From Agrypnia vestita (taxonomy: Eukaryota > Arthropoda > Insecta > Trichoptera > Phryganeidae): a DNA stretch of 64,000 nt. A program made the position numbers and the translations under genes. The notes under the pieces were generated by a model. That model did no database searches. It was not told where the DNA came from and worked only from the letters and a program-made list of their open reading frames with translations. Positions 1 through 13,524 of the stretch are shown here, in pieces. The DNA is taken from assembly GCA_016648135.1 (NCBI GenBank), contig JADDOH010002569.1:20094-84093 (forward strand). The letters are read 5' to 3'. Position 1 is the first letter of the stretch. Each line of letters opens with the position of its first letter.

Positions 1-2437
1 CTTGCATCCATTTTTTATCTTTATTTTGCAAATCTGACGCAACAGGTGCACCTGTCCTTATGCATCGCGGGACCTGCCGTTGCCCTCGCGCGCATTTTTT
101 GCTCTTTTATAAACCTGCTAGATATCGGATGTCGTATTATGCATTTATGAACTGTGTTATTATATAATGAACTCGGTCAAATTGACTACATTATAATATT
201 ATGAACTCAATCGGGTCGACTACATTATTATGTTGTATTATGAACTTGGTCCAGATCATCTACATTATTTTTTATTATACCTACATATTTTATAGACCAT
301 ATTACAAATTTATACGTTGTAATTTAAACATATTTCTACAAAAACTTGTTCTTAAACATTTTTAAGGAGAATTGGCATAATTATTAATATATTCGTTGCT
401 TATATCTACTGCTTATTTATTAATAGGGAAAATTTTGTAAGGTTGTTCTTCTTATTAGTTTTCTTTTTCATTAGCGGCATTAAAATAAAAATCATCACAT
501 CATGGAATTATTGATAATAATTTTAATTTTATGCTTGTTTCTTTTTTGATTAAAAATCGAACTCAAGTGTGCTAAAAGTAACTGTATCATTAAACTATTT
601 TTATTAATAACCGAAAAATAATTATTAATAATTTTATTCAAGTCTGTACCATGATATATTTCTCTGAAATTGTTTAAGGCCATTAAATTTACAATATTCG
701 TTATCTTCGTAATATCTATTCACTGATCCGCCAACGCTATGATCCCTATATAATTATTATTCTTCAACCAGCGCGCTGCGCCCTAACATCTCTAACATGG
801 TAAACGATACCTTTCGAAAGAAAGTGACTTTTTGTTCCTTTCATGTTCCGATTCTAAATGACTCCTCCCTTCGATTGCTGGACCCCGCCTATACGTCACT
901 TTCTCTCATCACAATCTCGGCACCAGCTAATCATCAGGCCCACCGAAGCGACCTTCACCCAGATAACCCTTCGCTCCATCAATAACGATACTATGTACGT
1001 ATTATCACGTATTATTTCGATATCCGCCGGTTGATGGACGTTGCATTGCTGTAAGTTTCAACATCTTCAGAAATGTTAGACTAATAATTTTACTACTTAT
1101 CTTCTGAATACATATTCGTATTATCAACCTCTTCCTGCAGTACTTGTCATTCATTATATCCGGTTATTGTAATCAAAAATTAATATTATTTATTATTAAT
1201 TCAGTGACTCGCGATACCGTGCGCTCAATCCAATTTCTATCAGAAGTTAGTGTAGTTTGTTGATATATTTAAAATGTCGTTTTTCTTTTCCCAATAAAAG
1301 TTCCGTATTTTCACGTCCTTTCAAACATCACAATGACGGTTGTATTTTGATAATGATTGAAATTTCATTTCGTTAATCTCGATTTGCCGTGTTCCTTTGT
1401 GTGCTCGCCATTTCGCTTCGTATTCTTTATGGATCGTCGGTTTTATTTTTGCTTTAATGTGCTTGAGATAATTACTTTTTTATCAAGTCAAATGACGTCA
1501 TAACACTTTATTACTCCAATCAGAAAGTAACACGCCATACAAAATGCATAGGTTTTTTCATTGTATTGTGCTATTGCGTATTCTAAAAATATGTTTTAAT
1601 TTTTTTTGCTTCAGACAAACGAGAGAACCGTCAAGATACATAGTTGAGTTTTTTTATAATCCCTTGAAATTAGTCGTATGTCGTATCCAGGGATTTAAAT
1701 TTTAAGGAGTTAGTTACCTTTGTTTTTTCATAGCATTGAAGAGTTCAACCTAATTCTAATAATCTGTTTATATATTAAAATGTATGCCGCGGTTGAGCAG
1801 CGAGATTAAACATCGCGCTAGTTCTGTCCATTCTTTTATGGAAATCACGCTTTACAAGGCGGACGACGGCGCGTGGTTTTTTGGATAAGACGGAATAAGT
1901 TCCGTCCGATGGAAATTACATCCGGAACGGAGACGTCCAACATCTCAGACACCATCCTACCGGGAGGTGGCTTCCATTATAACCATTTTGTGGTAGGTAC
2001 TACCACTATGCAGTAATGGCGCACTTAGCTATAGCCATTCGGTCTGGTCGTGCGTACAGCACGCTGCATTACCGGCAGTGCATTGTATCGTCCACCACAT
2101 GACCACAAAACCGTTTTAGCCGTCTAATCGAAAAATCAATTTTAGTTGTATACTTAGTGCACTGTCTCGCTTTCATTCACATTGTATTTATGGGAGTGCT
2201 TGTTCAAATATTATTACTATTCAATCGACCTATTTGAATATTTATTATTGCGTGAATTTGGAATTTCTTTCGAGTGTTATAAATAAGCCTGAAAGTATTG
2301 AAACTAAATTTATGCTCAACATGTGAGTGTATTTCACTTATGATACAATACATCAATTAACAGATTCGCAAGTGCTTTTCCTTTTTATCATAATCTACGA
2401 TATTCCGTACCCTTGTGGTATTCTTATACCCTGTGAG

Positions 2438-2809
2438 CTAATGCTGCGGACACCGTGTATCCATAGGCCACAATAAGTAAACTTTTGTCCTTTTAGAAAG
2501 TTGTATCGAATCAATTTTCTTACAAACCCATTCTTCCCACCAATCAGCCGGGGCTCTTTTATGTCTCATCGATCGATTTCTTGTTGCCTTCGTTACTAAC
2601 GACGGTGTCGGTGCATTGTGCAGGTATGTGAGCTCCACTACCTTAATCGCATTCTGTATGGTAATGTATACTTCAATAATTGAACCCTTCACAAAGGTTG
2701 AAAGATAATCCTGACTGGAGGTCAGCTTGCAGGCCGCGCGTAGGGCGAGCGTGCTACCACACGATGCTTTATTTTCATCCTCTGTGTCTGTACCGTAAGA
2801 AAAGTACAT
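2438..2809 (-). other. Unassigned 123-codon open frame
   Basis: An open frame in a slightly GC-richer patch, reading MYFSYGTDTEDENKASCGST at the start and KRAPADWWEEWVCKKIDSIQ near the end. I recognise no domain. No clear promoter or splice context. It might be a degraded retroelement piece or chance; the Trp-rich segment is the only feature. Confidence 0.12.
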
Positions 2810-5800
2810 TTACACTGACAATTTACGCTCCCTTCAAACTTTGAATTTCTCATCTGCTCTGTAGAGAAAACGCATTAAGAGACGCGGACAGATTCTCATT
2901 TTAAACGCCCGCATCCACACGGTCGTGTCAATTGTTGCATTGAAAATTCAATGCACCACATTCATGTATGTATGCATTGTACATAGATGCACTCGGCAAT
3001 TCAATTACCGATATTTAGCTGATTCATTCTCTATCATTTGTGTGTGCGCCTGTGCTTGCATCATCGTATACCGTATCCTGTATTATTACCGGGTTATCGA
3101 TACTCGTAATGGACTTTCTCCTTTTCTTAGTTATTAACCTTCATTTCAACTCTGATGGTCATTATTCTCTGCATCTCGGGTTCATTATGTAAAAGCCTTT
3201 GTTTGATGCTAATTGAATAGATATTTCAATAGTTTCTCTACTTCCAATTAGAATGCGTAGAATACATTCTGTTTTGTTATTTTCTTTTAAGAGGAACCGC
3301 CCAGTTAACGAGTCCAGTTAACCAGATAATCGCCACTTTGAGCTTCGGAATATGGTCGAGCTTATTCGAAAAAGTCTCAGTTGACGTTAAAATGTTATAT
3401 TTGTTTAGGTCAAGAAATCGCTTCGTTCGTTAAAGTTCTCATAACAATTAATATTAAATAATAGTGTAGGACTAAACGGTTATTGTGTAAAGCGCCCTTC
3501 AGGTGAAATATTTACGAAAATGGCGCTATTATCATCATTAGGATAGAAAAAATTAAAATTACGTGTCGCGTTTATCGCTTGTTATATTTTTGTTGTGATT
3601 TTTACATTCCATCCATTGACACGACACAATTCGATTTGACAAATCACCGGATTCGTTTCTTTACTGCGATGACTTTCCCAAATCGTTGTTTTGTTTTGAA
3701 ATTCTTTTTCGTGCTTCGTAGACAAACGCTATCTAGATATGCCCTTTGTTTGTTCTGCCTGTGTAGTATGTACTTTCAAATTGATTGCATGACGATGCTA
3801 TTGCATCAATCGCAAAGTTTTGGAAGAGGGGGCTTTAAAGTTTTTCGGTATCTTGAATCATAATTTTCCAATTGAAATGTTTCCAAGTCGTTGTTTCGTT
3901 TCAATTTAATTTATTTTCGAGTAATTTATCTATGTATATAAGATTTCATAATTGGACAAACGATCAACGTAGGTCGTAGTTTTTTTCCTACTGTTTGAGT
4001 CGGTCAATAAAAAAGTATATTTTATTGATCGAGTGAAGTACTCGGTAAAAATTGGTTTGATTTTGATTGATTATCGTTCCAATGACGGAACAAACCACAC
4101 AGAATGATCGATGTATTTTTCAGATCACAAATGAATTTATGAATATTAAAATGTTAGATTCATAATCAAGTATTCACATCCAATCAGCGACAACGAATTG
4201 TGTGTAGAAACAAAACATTGGATATAATTTTTTTCGTCTCAATAATTGATGTGTGCATTTGGCAGATTTGAAACCAATCTCGGTTGCCGGGTCGATCCAC
4301 ATCAATGACCGCGGTCGCATTATACAATCGTATGATAGTTACAATAATTTATATGAAATAATCATCGGCACCGAGCGAGTTACGGTCTTAACAGTAAAAA
4401 CACGCGATTCCATTGTGAGCCGTCGCGGCGGCCGTTAGACGAAATGGTAATGGTTTAAATGAAGTAAAAACAGAATCCGTAGCCTGTTTAACATCCAGCA
4501 GTCTCCGTAATCGCCGCTCTGCCTACAGTTAGATTACACCGACTGTTCGCGCCTTCGCCGATCGTTCCATCTGCGATGGTGATCGCTCTTGTTGCGCAAT
4601 AATTATTGTTCAGGCGACATTTTCCTTCCTTATTGCTGTGTGCTCTGAAGATGGGCAGTGGCCGTATTACGTGGGAAACGAAACGATAAATAAATATCAT
4701 TAATCCTCGATACGCCATTGGCGTTAATGTTTAACAGCATTTTCGATGTTAGCATACCCAATTAGATTAATTTAGTGAGGCATTAAACTACATTTTTTAA
4801 ATGAAAAAGCAATTGATTTTCAAGTTGCAGTTTTTTAATATAGTTCTATGATATTTAAAACAAATTATAATAGATAAATCAAATAAATAGAAAGGTACGT
4901 AAATAAAAAAACTCTATCCATCGTAAATATTGCAATATAATGTCGACAGCTATTTGAAAATTGAATAATAAATGTATGAAATGTTATATATTTATATCTC
5001 ACATTTTTTTAAGATCTTAAAGACTTAAAATCGTATAAAGAATTGGGACACTTTTCACTGAAATAACTTCGCCCACGGTACGAACAATTATCAGCACAAA
5101 GTACATGTGAATTCATGGTGATAGATTATTATAGATATTCAATAATATTAACTTTGTTATCTCTACCTGAGTTGAATCATTTTTACATTAATCTCTACAG
5201 TGTAAACGCTAGATCCATCAATAATATACAAGTGAATTAATTCAATAATAAATAATGTTTTGAATAATTCGCGTGCGGGTTATTTCTTTGAAATACGTAA
5301 TTTTTTTATCATATATATTATACGTAACGTTATGAAATTAAATACAATGAATCTTCGTCTTATTTATTAAACTTGTTTTTTTCATACCTTTTCAAACGTT
5401 TAGGGTATTCTATCTACTTATATCGTAGGTAGTAGAATTCTGTTACATAATAGTGAATTGAATCATGCATTTTATCGATTGAAAACTCTGGGGACTTACC
5501 CCCGAAGCCGTCTTCAATTTATACGCTTGTATTGAGATAAGCTGCGTCACTTTTGATACTTGTCATTTTGGGGATCACTTATGTGCGAAGAAAAAGTATC
5601 TTGACATCTTAAATATATGAAGAATATAGGAAAAGCAAATAATAACAAAATGTTTACTCAATTCTATAATGAATTGTAAACCCTCCAAGGATATCTGATA
5701 CTACTATCTACTCAAATGACTACTCTGAATATTTGCACAATTCTCTATAATCTTGAATAATGTCGTTTGTGAACACCGTGTAATTTAAAAAATAAGGGTA

Positions 5801-7081
5801 TTATTTGTATTTTTTGTAATGATGGAGAGCTTTTATTTAGTGAATGGAATTGTCCCCTATATTTGGTCGTTAGTATTATTGAATAATACGCACAAAATCA
5901 ATATCTATGTTAGCCCTGGAATATAAATAATAATAATGTCCTAATTTCGTTATTAACAATCACACGAATTACACTATATCTCTAATTATTAGGAACTGTT
6001 GTATTTTATTAACTCATCCGCTACCTAATTCCTGTAAATATTAATAGTTACGAGTGTATTAATAACAGTAGTGAACGGTTGGTTACCCTGGGTTATCGAT
6101 TTGAAGCATTATATTTATGCAGAATCAAAGGATTTTTAAATTAGGTAATTATTAATGCAAAAATTATGACATTTAGTTTCGTTTTTAAAATCATTATAGG
6201 TTCATCATACATGATAACATATCATTACTTTATAAAATATTTATATTTTGATATTTTGCCGAAAAAAATAGCTCTAGACCCTGTTAGCGTTTCGCTCATT
6301 TAGTGTGTTTTGGCTATTTTAATAGTTGTTATTATGCAGATCTCGTTCCGTAATCTCTGAATAATTTTTCTATGTATTGTGTAGCATTTCAAAAAGTAAC
6401 ATCCCTCTTAATTATCACGACAAAAAATATTACTTCTTTTTTGCGTTTTTATCATACCATATTACACATTCGGCTTTTGTTCCATGTAAATCATATTATC
6501 GACCCCGTTGCGGCGATACCTAACAATTTTCCAATATTTTTGGTGGCAATCCAAGCGTAAAAATTTATAAATCTCACAGTCGTTTCGGGTTCTTCGTTCT
6601 CCCCTATTTTCCTACCCCGTCTACGCCCACTTCTATCGATTTCCCTTCACTACAAATCAACACGCCGCCTCACTTTGCGGCGGGGGACAATGTTGATATT
6701 GGACGACCGAAGAGCGTCTTCCATTCACCGGGTGCTTCGTCATCAGATAGCGTTGAAGGCGTTACAGCTATTAGATTCAACATTGAAGGCGAAGGAACCG
6801 TGGAACTGAATTACTTCTGCCATAAAGCAATATGAATTCCCGGGGGGTGTAGTTGATTTCTTAGTTTATGGTTCAAAGCGTTCCTCACAATTATGGCGGC
6901 ATTACATTTTTTACAAGACAAACAAAAGGATGCGAGTCCAAGATTCTTCATTCTTTGTTTATCCTCACATATTCACATTGAAATGAAAACAACCATTTCT
7001 TCAAAATTGTTTCATTTCATTTATTGATATATTATAGCTGCAATCCTTCAGGAATGACGGAACATTGATTCGCGTATTTGC

Positions 7082-7155
7082 AAAGCCCTAGTATTATATT
7101 TATAGTATCGTTTTGCTGGCCCGGGGTTCAAGCCCCACCTCCGGCTGTTTAATTT
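7082..7155 (+). repeat. SINE-like fragment, internally deleted copy
   Basis: AAGCCCTAGTATTATATTTA then TTTGCTGGCCCGGGGTTCAA and GCCCCACCTCCGGCTGTTT. The related copy at 59568-59692 has about 55 bp more between the two blocks. Confidence 0.5.
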
Positions 7156-7349
7156 CTTTTTTTGCCGTGAATTCGAACGAAATTACGGACGTTTCACGAA
7201 GTTACGGGGACAACGAAATTATTTTCTTTGATCACAATTACACTTTTTATACATAACTTATAACGCCCCACTAGGTAAAACCTGTTCTGGGGCAGTTATA
7301 ATTAACAATTTAATAGTTTTCTTATTCTAGGTTGAATCAAATTATATAA

Positions 7350-7592
7350 TATGAGTCGTATAGAATTAAAAACAGCAATCTGACCTTTTAATGATTCGCG
7401 TGTTTAGTTTTATTAAAAATCTCAATTTAATGTATTTCACCTATTTTTCTGTGAGATTTGTGTGTGAATTTTTTTGATTTATTAGAAAAATAGGTGAAAT
7501 ACATTAATGCGCGAGTGTAAAAGCTAAACATGCGATATCAGTGCGAATCATTAAAAAGTCAGATTGCTGTTTTTGATTCTATACGACTCATA
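7350..7592. mobile_element. 243-bp foldback MITE
   Basis: Arms TATGAGTCGTATAGAATTAA and the complement at the right end match at almost every position for about 50 nt (through ACAGCAATCTGAC and TTTAATGATTCGC). A second inner pair is TTAATGTATTTCACCTATTT and its complement. No ORF. Confidence 0.8.
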
Positions 7593-8064
7593 TAAGAAAA
7601 CGAGAAAGAAAAAATATATACAAGGTTAGATCATGGATCACATCCTCAGCACGCTTTCTCCCTGATTTTTTTAGTCAATTTACTATTTGGTATATTTAAA
7701 ATACCTACCTGTTTTGTAGTTTCCTTATTTTCGTCAGTTAACTTAAAAATTAAATAAAAAAATAAAGAAACACAGAAGGGGTAATGAAATTAATGTGTTT
7801 TTGTCCAAAATAGGTTTTTGTTCATAATAGAGTCTATTTTGATGAGCCATCAAAATTGATTCCACTTGCTTGCCTTGTGCCACGTGTTTGTTGGTTTATA
7901 TGCTTTTTCTTTATTGTGAAATTTTGCATGAAATTCTGTCCACACACATTCACTTTCAACCTTCCGCATCTCTGAGATGAATGTTTCCGTTGATGGTGTG
8001 AATCTTCACTTCTCTATGATGCACTTCCTTTTAGAGTTACTTATCATAAATCCTAATAATCACC

Positions 8065-8175
8065 CCGTTTTCCCGCAAGAGTAGGCAGAGAGGATAGAAT
8101 GGCACTCTTATATGTCCTGGCACGCCACTTTCGTCTCGTCCACTTCCGTACATCTTCTCATGCACGCTCTCTAAT
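8065..8175 (+). repeat. Interspersed repeat 'AGAGTAGGCAGAGAGGATAG', copy 1
   Basis: GTAGGCAGAGAGGATAGAAT and GGCACGCCACTTTCGTCTCG, CTTCTCATGCACGCTCT. Related copies at 59940-60060 (plus) and 63610-63725 (minus). Probably the tail of a retroelement whose body is absent. Confidence 0.5.
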
Positions 8176-8429
8176 ATTCGGTTTATCTGATCATGTCACG
8201 TCTTTACCGGATGTTCTCTGTTCCTGCTGCCTTCAACGCCTCGTATATTTTCTTTACCATCCTCTCCGTGTCCTGTCATCATCCCAGTGATCCTTTTTGT
8301 TATTTTATCTACTGAGCTACAAAATTAATTTGATTACATTTAAATTAAATCATCAAATATTAACAGACGCTTTCGACTGCAAATTTGTTAAGATGACATC
8401 ATTTCTGTATTTAGGTTAATAATAAATTA

Positions 8430-8580
8430 CACCTAATGATGAGAAGGATTGCTCCTCTCGAAACTATACAATATTTGTGATAAATTTAACTCAACGTGTG
8501 TGCATTGCAAAGATTAATTTAGTTTAAATTAAAATAATCATGTTGCACCACAACGTAACTGCCATATCAATTAATAATTT
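8430..8580 (+). repeat. Penelope-like terminal fragment, copy 1
   Basis: CTAATGATGAGAAGGATTGC then TCCTCTCGAAACTATA, AACTCAACGTGTGTGCATTG and AATAATCATGTTGCACCACA. The same run of blocks recurs at 10860-10950 (minus), 15525-15660 (plus) and 62395-62830 (both strands). The hairpin-plus-GAAAC layout resembles the pseudo-LTR of Penelope-like elements; class is inferred. Confidence 0.5.
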
Positions 8581-10864
8581 TGTATTCTGTTGTTTAACCC
8601 GCAGACGAGAATTTTACTTGCATACGCAAACATTCATTCATTTCTCCCTTTAATGTCGGTTTTGAATTTGTATTCTAGCAGTTGGTACAAGTACGCAGAC
8701 ACTTAATTTCGACATGCTTTGGTCCATATAAATATTTCCCATTTTAAGAGGTCCTCTGAGGGTTTTATTTTATTAGAATTACGGTCCCCTTATTTTCACC
8801 CTGAATATCGGACTAAGTGGGTATTGTAAGGATTCTGAGGGGAATCAAACATTCGGAACAGGACTGGGGTGTGAGGCATCGGGAATACAAACCGAATACC
8901 ATTATTATTTTCATTTGTCATGTACGCAATGTGGAGAAAATTGTTTGTCGTGCACGCGACATTCTAGCAGCGGGACAGTATTGTAATCATCGACTCTGTG
9001 GTTGTTTGCGTTTCGTTCATTATTCAAAAATGACCATTAACTTGCGTTATGTAAGAAATGAACCAAACTTACTACGCAACTTACTTCAAAATTAGGTAGG
9101 TAGTCGGTCCAAAAAGATGCGTGTCATGATTCATTAATAGTTATCTCTTTCTAACGCTTATTAGTTATTATTTATTTTTTAATTAAAATATAATCACTAG
9201 GATTTTCAGCTTATATGACCAGCTGTGTTATCAGGACGTGGATAGGGTGGATCTGTTTAGCACTTTTTTGAATAAACAACTTTAAGAAGAAAGTCCTCAC
9301 CAACGTACACATTTACCATTAGTCGCTCACTTGTGTACTTCGAAACTTCCGGCTTTGCATATTGACCACAATAAAGTGGTTTAACGCGGTTTCTCATATT
9401 TGGAGAATTTTCAGGTTCGTATCCCGATGGTAACCAAATATTTTGTTCGGTAGATGGATTTTTTATGTTTATCTTTGTTTGATTTATCTAATTTGTTTTA
9501 TATGTTAAAGAATTGTTCTAAAATTCTCTAAAAGTTCTAAAATTTATTATTTCTAATTTATTATTTATTATTATTAATTTATTATTTCTAAAAGTTCTAA
9601 AATTTATTAAATTAATAAAAGAAAAGTTCTAAAATTGCAACATCACAATACAATGTGTATTCCATAATTTTTTAAATAATTTCTAAACTTGCTAGCTTAT
9701 TAATACCCTATTGCTTTTTCATTAGGAATGTACTTAAACCTCACCCATGTTATTAATCAGTCTGAAAATGAACGTTTGCTTAGTCATCTCGCCACACCTG
9801 TTCCCGTGTGACGCGTCTATAAGGTTTTTGCACACTGGCAACCATAATAACATGCTTCGGGTTTGCCCTTTCGTCTCTTTATCGTCGGCTGTCATCAGCC
9901 GGAGCACGTGCTCGTACTTTAATGTTCCTCGGCTCCGTGAGAAACGCCAGCGCCACTATTGAAGATGAGAAATTTGATTGATAGCTGCGGAGATCGATTA
10001 AAAAGTAACCGGACTGCGGTCAGAGGTAATATTCCGTCCCCTCCGCCCTTAATTCGGTGGATTTTTGTTTCTACTTTTAATACCAGCTTGGAATGTTAGT
10101 GGTGGAAAATGGGGATCTCAAATCTGAAAAGAAAAGAAATTTTCTTGTCTCTTCTGCTAACAATTTTGCCTTGACTCAGAATGCAGAAACCGCCCGTAGA
10201 TCCACATCTCAAATGCTTTTAAGTCGTTTTAGTATTGTTTCAGTGAGTGTGATGACTCAATTCAATATAAAAGAAGTACAGGGAAAACGCAGTGTCATAA
10301 GGTTTTCATTTGCAAATTTAATTTAGGTCACGACGGTATTTAATTTCCACAGAAGGGTCCCATTTTCCGTTTAATACGCATCCGTAGTTTATTTCATCTA
10401 CTCTTTCTGGTCTAGTCTGGTCGTTTTTCGAAGATCATGTATTTTGTCTCTTTTGCGTTTAGTTTTTTTTTGTTTCATATTTATTTATATTTTTGATACT
10501 TATTACATAGATACATATGCCAAACTGCACAGTGTTTTACGGCAACTTTGAATAAATAAATAAATAAATAATTAATTAATTTCATTAAATTAAATAAGGC
10601 AAGTTGAAGACCGTAAGCTTCGCTTGCATTAACTACTCGTGTCAGTGGTACTTGGAGACCTTCCAATGAGTCCTCCGGGATCATCGTCCGCGTAACGAAG
10701 GTTATTTAATTTATTCGCATTATTACCACGCCTTCCTCTGCTTTGTAGAACCTTAAGTTCATTGATCTTCTACCTTCGCTTTTACATTTTGATGCCCATA
10801 CACTTTCCCTTTATTCGGATATCCTCATCCTCAATCCAAGCTGTTTTTAGAATTATAATTTAGA

Positions 10865-10950
10865 GTAAATTTAAGATTGTAACACACACGTGTTGAGTTA
10901 TTTTATCACTTCTATAGTTTCGAGAGGAGCAGCCCCACCCATCATCAGGT
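10865..10950 (-). repeat. Penelope-like terminal fragment, copy 2
   Basis: On the minus strand: CTGATGATGGGTGGGGCTGC, then TCCTCTCGAAACTATAGAAG and AATAACTCAACACGTGTGTG. It is the best-kept core of the set (CTGATGA at 10948-10942, GAAAC at 10921-10917). Confidence 0.5.
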
Positions 10951-11291
10951 GTGATTAATAACTAACCTAAAAACAGATTAGGGTATACCTACTAATAGGG
11001 GAGCGGGTCGTGTGTGGGGAGTATTTCTTTAATCATTAACGGGAACAAGCCTAACATCGGGGACGTGTAGTGATGGTATTCATAAGATTACATTCCATTA
11101 ATGACCAAAAAATGGCTTCTAGAATTTATATAATTTTAACACATTGAACCTTGTCATACGCTTATCAAACAATATTGTTGAAAAACATTCCCTTTTTTTC
11201 ATATATAAATTCTTGATTTCTTTCTCCCTTTGGTGTAAGGACTAAAGCAAATTAAATAGTGTATACCCTTGAATTAATTAAGAAGTAGATT

Positions 11292-11321
11292 GATTTATGC
11301 ACTATTAATAGTGCATAAATC
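11292..11321. repeat. Perfect 30-nt palindrome
   Basis: GATTTATGCACTATT and its exact complement are back to back. It lies in AT-rich non-coding DNA just upstream of a GC-richer block (11400-11640). Confidence 0.85.
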
Positions 11322-13480
11322 CATAGTATCTGGACTCTACGTAGAAAAATTATGTTGAAAATGGTGCAGAGTTCGTGTATTGATGATACGGGATAGAAAG
11401 ATCGCTCTCCCGCGGTCCAGATGAGTCTGCGGCTGCCTAATTGGGCACGATCACCTAAAACACGTGTGGCGCGAAACGTGACGGCACCGTGTGATGTAAA
11501 TCCATTAAATGGATGCTGTAATGTGCGCCTAGACTCCTCGAGTCGCGGATGCGCGGTTTGCATAGCCACTCGTTATTACTTACAGCCTTCTCGTGATGCA
11601 CCGGGAGGCGCTGCGGCTGCTGTGGTCAGGCATGTTCTACGCTTTCAAAATGATAATTTAACATTTGTTTATTAATTTAAAAATATAATGACTTCTATAC
11701 AAATTAGAATCCTTTCCAAAAGCCCTCGTTTAATATAACACGTGTATGACAAAATCCCTACATTCTCAGTCATTTATCGGTGAATCGGTCAAACTCTGAG
11801 TTCATTACCGATTTACCGGTCGTCATGAAGGTGTCAAAAGTGGATATTATGGCATATGGCAAAACGACAAATTTCTGACCTAACCTCACAGGTAAGGAAA
11901 TCATCATTTTAATATTTGGTGAAATTGCAACGACTTAATATTAAAAGAGTACGGTGGACTGGTCTTAACGAAACTTCAGAGGATACTAAAAAGTATTTGA
12001 CAAAAGACAGAATAGATAGCCGCCAAGGATGAATAAAATAATAATCTATAAAGTACCGTAAGCGTGATCTGTGTTTTACGCGATGACTAGTCTCAGATCC
12101 CCAACGCACGTGGTATCGTAGTTTAAAAATATTATTATATAGTACATTATAAGTGAAAAATGATTTACCGAAAATACCGGTATTTGGAAATTTATTTACC
12201 GGTAATTCTGTAATGGAATTTAGCCACACTTACGGATAAACCGGTTTACCGAAATCTGTTAATGCATGCCCTAGTCGTATCTATCAAATATCCACATAAA
12301 TCAGTTCGTAAATTTATGATGTAACGAATTTCGTTAACCAGTGTAACGAATGTTATTCGATGTAACGAATTTATAACACGTAATGTAGGCAACACTTAAT
12401 ACGTGTATGCGAGATGGCAAATTGGAGAAGCGCGACGTTTTAGTTTCTCCGGATTTTATGACTTTAATTTTGAAAATTACTAATGAAATCAAGTTTTTTG
12501 AAAACCTTATATATGTAGTACGATATTGTTATCAGAACATTAATCATTGCAAATCAAATCCATACACATGTTTTAAACGATATTCACCTTGAAAATATTC
12601 CATTATTACAACACGTGCACCGTCAACAACGATCTTCTTGAGCCGTAATTTTCACCATTGCCGTCTCGTCGTCAGAGGAAGTCTTCCTGTCATATACAGG
12701 AAGTTTTTGCATACAACATTATCCAGAATTTCGAATTTTTTGTTAAAATTGAATGGCGTAAACGCTAATGTGGTTTCTTACTTTTATTAATTTTCAAATC
12801 TGTGACGTTTATTTCCTGAAGAAACATTGTGAGGGTGCGGTATCACCAGGAACAATACTACAGTGTATGTGTGGCAAAATTGGTTTCTCTCGTGACCGTA
12901 AGTCTACAAGCCCACAAATCTGGAATGCCCGCGTCCTCGCGTGCCGTCTCCGCGACCGACCCATACACACCTACAAAGGCGCCGGCATACACACACACAC
13001 AAATACATACGTGCAAGACAACATTTAATTTTTTTTGTCAGGTAAGGCCCGGTTGCGGCATCTGAAGTAAATTTTTCTCGAGTAAAATTAACCCGAGTAA
13101 CTTTTTTTACCATCAGCTGAGAGTAAACTCGATTTCGGGTTGCACAAACGTCTTTTTTACCACTGTCAAACCAATAATAAGGCTAATAGGGTGCCAAGCG
13201 GAATAAACCTCAGGTACAGTAGCCGGCAAACATCTTGAAATTTTACGGCGCAGTGGGGGGAGGTTTGCGCATGTACCATTCCACCAACGAGACCCAAATT
13301 TTGTCTTCTGCGCATTCCCCCACTACGCCAAAAAATTTAAGGAAGTTTGCCGTCAACTGTACCAACGTTTTTACCTTTATCCACCGATATTGGAGAGTAA
13401 AAAAAAAAGTTACTCATGTATGTACTTCGGCGAGTAAAATATTTTTTACCATCGATGGCGTAACCCGATTTGGCAAACCC

Positions 13481-13524
13481 GTAAAGGTAAAAAAAGTTAC
13501 TCGAGTAACTTTTTTTACCTTTAC
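13481..13524. repeat. Perfect 44-nt palindrome
   Basis: GTAAAGGTAAAAAAAGTTAC meets its exact complement at the CTCGAG centre (13501-13504). Related GAGTAACTTTTTTTACC blocks occur at about 13095-13112 and 13405-13415, so it lies in a diverged foldback element spanning roughly 13040-13560. Confidence 0.85.

Noticed and set aside
4253..4438. Possible exon after TTTGGCAG
   Set aside because: The acceptor is weak, the frame ends in a stop without a donor, and the protein matches nothing I know.
11252..11675. Two overlapping open frames (105 and 84 codons) on opposite strands
   Set aside because: Produced by a GC-richer patch with few stops; no recognised protein, no convincing splice sites.
12322..12372. 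Regulatory cluster of TGTAACGAAT
   Set aside because: Four irregular copies in AT-rich DNA; too short and variable to claim a regulatory role.
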